A DNA stretch of 64,000 nt from Odontesthes bonariensis (Eukaryota > Chordata > Actinopteri > Atheriniformes > Atherinopsidae). A model generated the notes under the pieces. The model saw nothing but the letters and a program-made list of their open reading frames with translations. It had not been told where the DNA came from and searched no databases. Numbering within the stretch: position 1 is the stretch's first letter; every line of letters starts with the position of its first letter. Position numbers and translations under genes: made by a program. This document shows positions 63,873 to 64,000 of this stretch, piece after piece. The DNA lies in the NCBI RefSeq assembly GCF_027942865.1, contig NC_134510.1, positions 15,218,743-15,282,742 on the forward strand, given 5' to 3'.

Positions 63873-63922
63873 TCAGTCTTTCGTTATTACAGTGTCCAAG
63901 TCATCTTCTGTGTCATCTCTCG
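63873..63922 (-). CDS. Candidate terminal coding exon of a gene entering from the right edge
   Basis: On minus, a good acceptor (TTTGTGTTTTCAG/CG) is followed by 50 nt that end a split codon and then encode RDDTEDDLDTVITKD and a stop, with AATAAA about 115 bp later. The acidic tail with a short 3' UTR fits the last exon of a small membrane protein. It lies upstream of the two co-oriented FXYD genes, so a third FXYD paralogue is possible. I cannot confirm the family because the remaining exons are outside the window. Confidence 0.4.
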
Positions 63923-64000
63923 CTGAAAACACAAAGATATCACAGGACATGTTGTAAGATTTCAGTCTTTGGTCAGATTGTTCTTGTATAGCAGTTCTAA

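Overview
The window is nuclear DNA of a ray-finned (teleost) fish. The evidence is: (1) intron-split vertebrate genes with GT-AG junctions; (2) the conserved head-to-head pair ccdc127-sdha, which is also head-to-head in human; (3) a dense load of teleost-type interspersed repeats (TTAA-flanked MITEs, hAT, Tc1-like and L2-like elements, tRNA-derived repeats). I cannot name the species. There is no bacterial or viral gene, CRISPR array, rRNA or convincing tRNA gene.

Layout. 1-1326 (-): last three coding exons of ccdc127, cut by the left edge. 1335-2169: shared upstream region. 2170-8975 (+): complete sdha, 15 coding exons giving 664 residues, with a 3' UTR to about 10.2 kb. 10.36 kb: a perfect CTCF-type core. 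13.2-27.4 kb (-): dispanin/CD225-family gene A (3 coding exons, 172 aa, with a 10-kb intron). 28-31.9 kb: repeat-rich spacer (hAT element, perfect hairpin, TTAA element, LINE end). 33.3-37.4 kb (-): dispanin paralogue B (3 coding exons, 197 aa). 38-40.4 kb: LINE remnant, two reverse-oriented CTCF-type cores and one unrecognised exon-like frame. 41.3-43.8 kb (-): FXYD-family gene C, with a candidate GC-rich promoter and leader exon at 50.4-50.85 kb. 51.5-54.2 kb (-): FXYD-family gene D (70 aa), with a candidate leader exon near 56.5 kb. 56.8-61.3 kb: LINE relics and a nearly palindromic 655-bp MITE. 63.87-63.92 kb (-): a candidate terminal coding exon of a gene entering from the right edge.

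Function. sdha encodes the flavoprotein catalytic subunit of succinate dehydrogenase (mitochondrial complex II). ccdc127 encodes a coiled-coil protein and is its usual divergent neighbour. The two dispanin genes encode small proline-rich proteins with a PPxY motif, a cysteine cluster and a C-terminal membrane helix. The FXYD genes encode single-span regulators of the Na,K-ATPase type.

The most interesting points are: (a) the two dispanin paralogues share non-coding blocks in intron 2 and in their proximal promoter/leader; (b) CTCF-type cores are convergently oriented around the dispanin pair; (c) both FXYD genes break the F-x-Y-D signature, each at a different residue; (d) a transposon, itself carrying a second one, makes up nearly all of one FXYD intron; (e) there are two striking palindromes. 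All gene structures were built by hand from splice consensus, reading phase and remembered family resemblance; no search was run.
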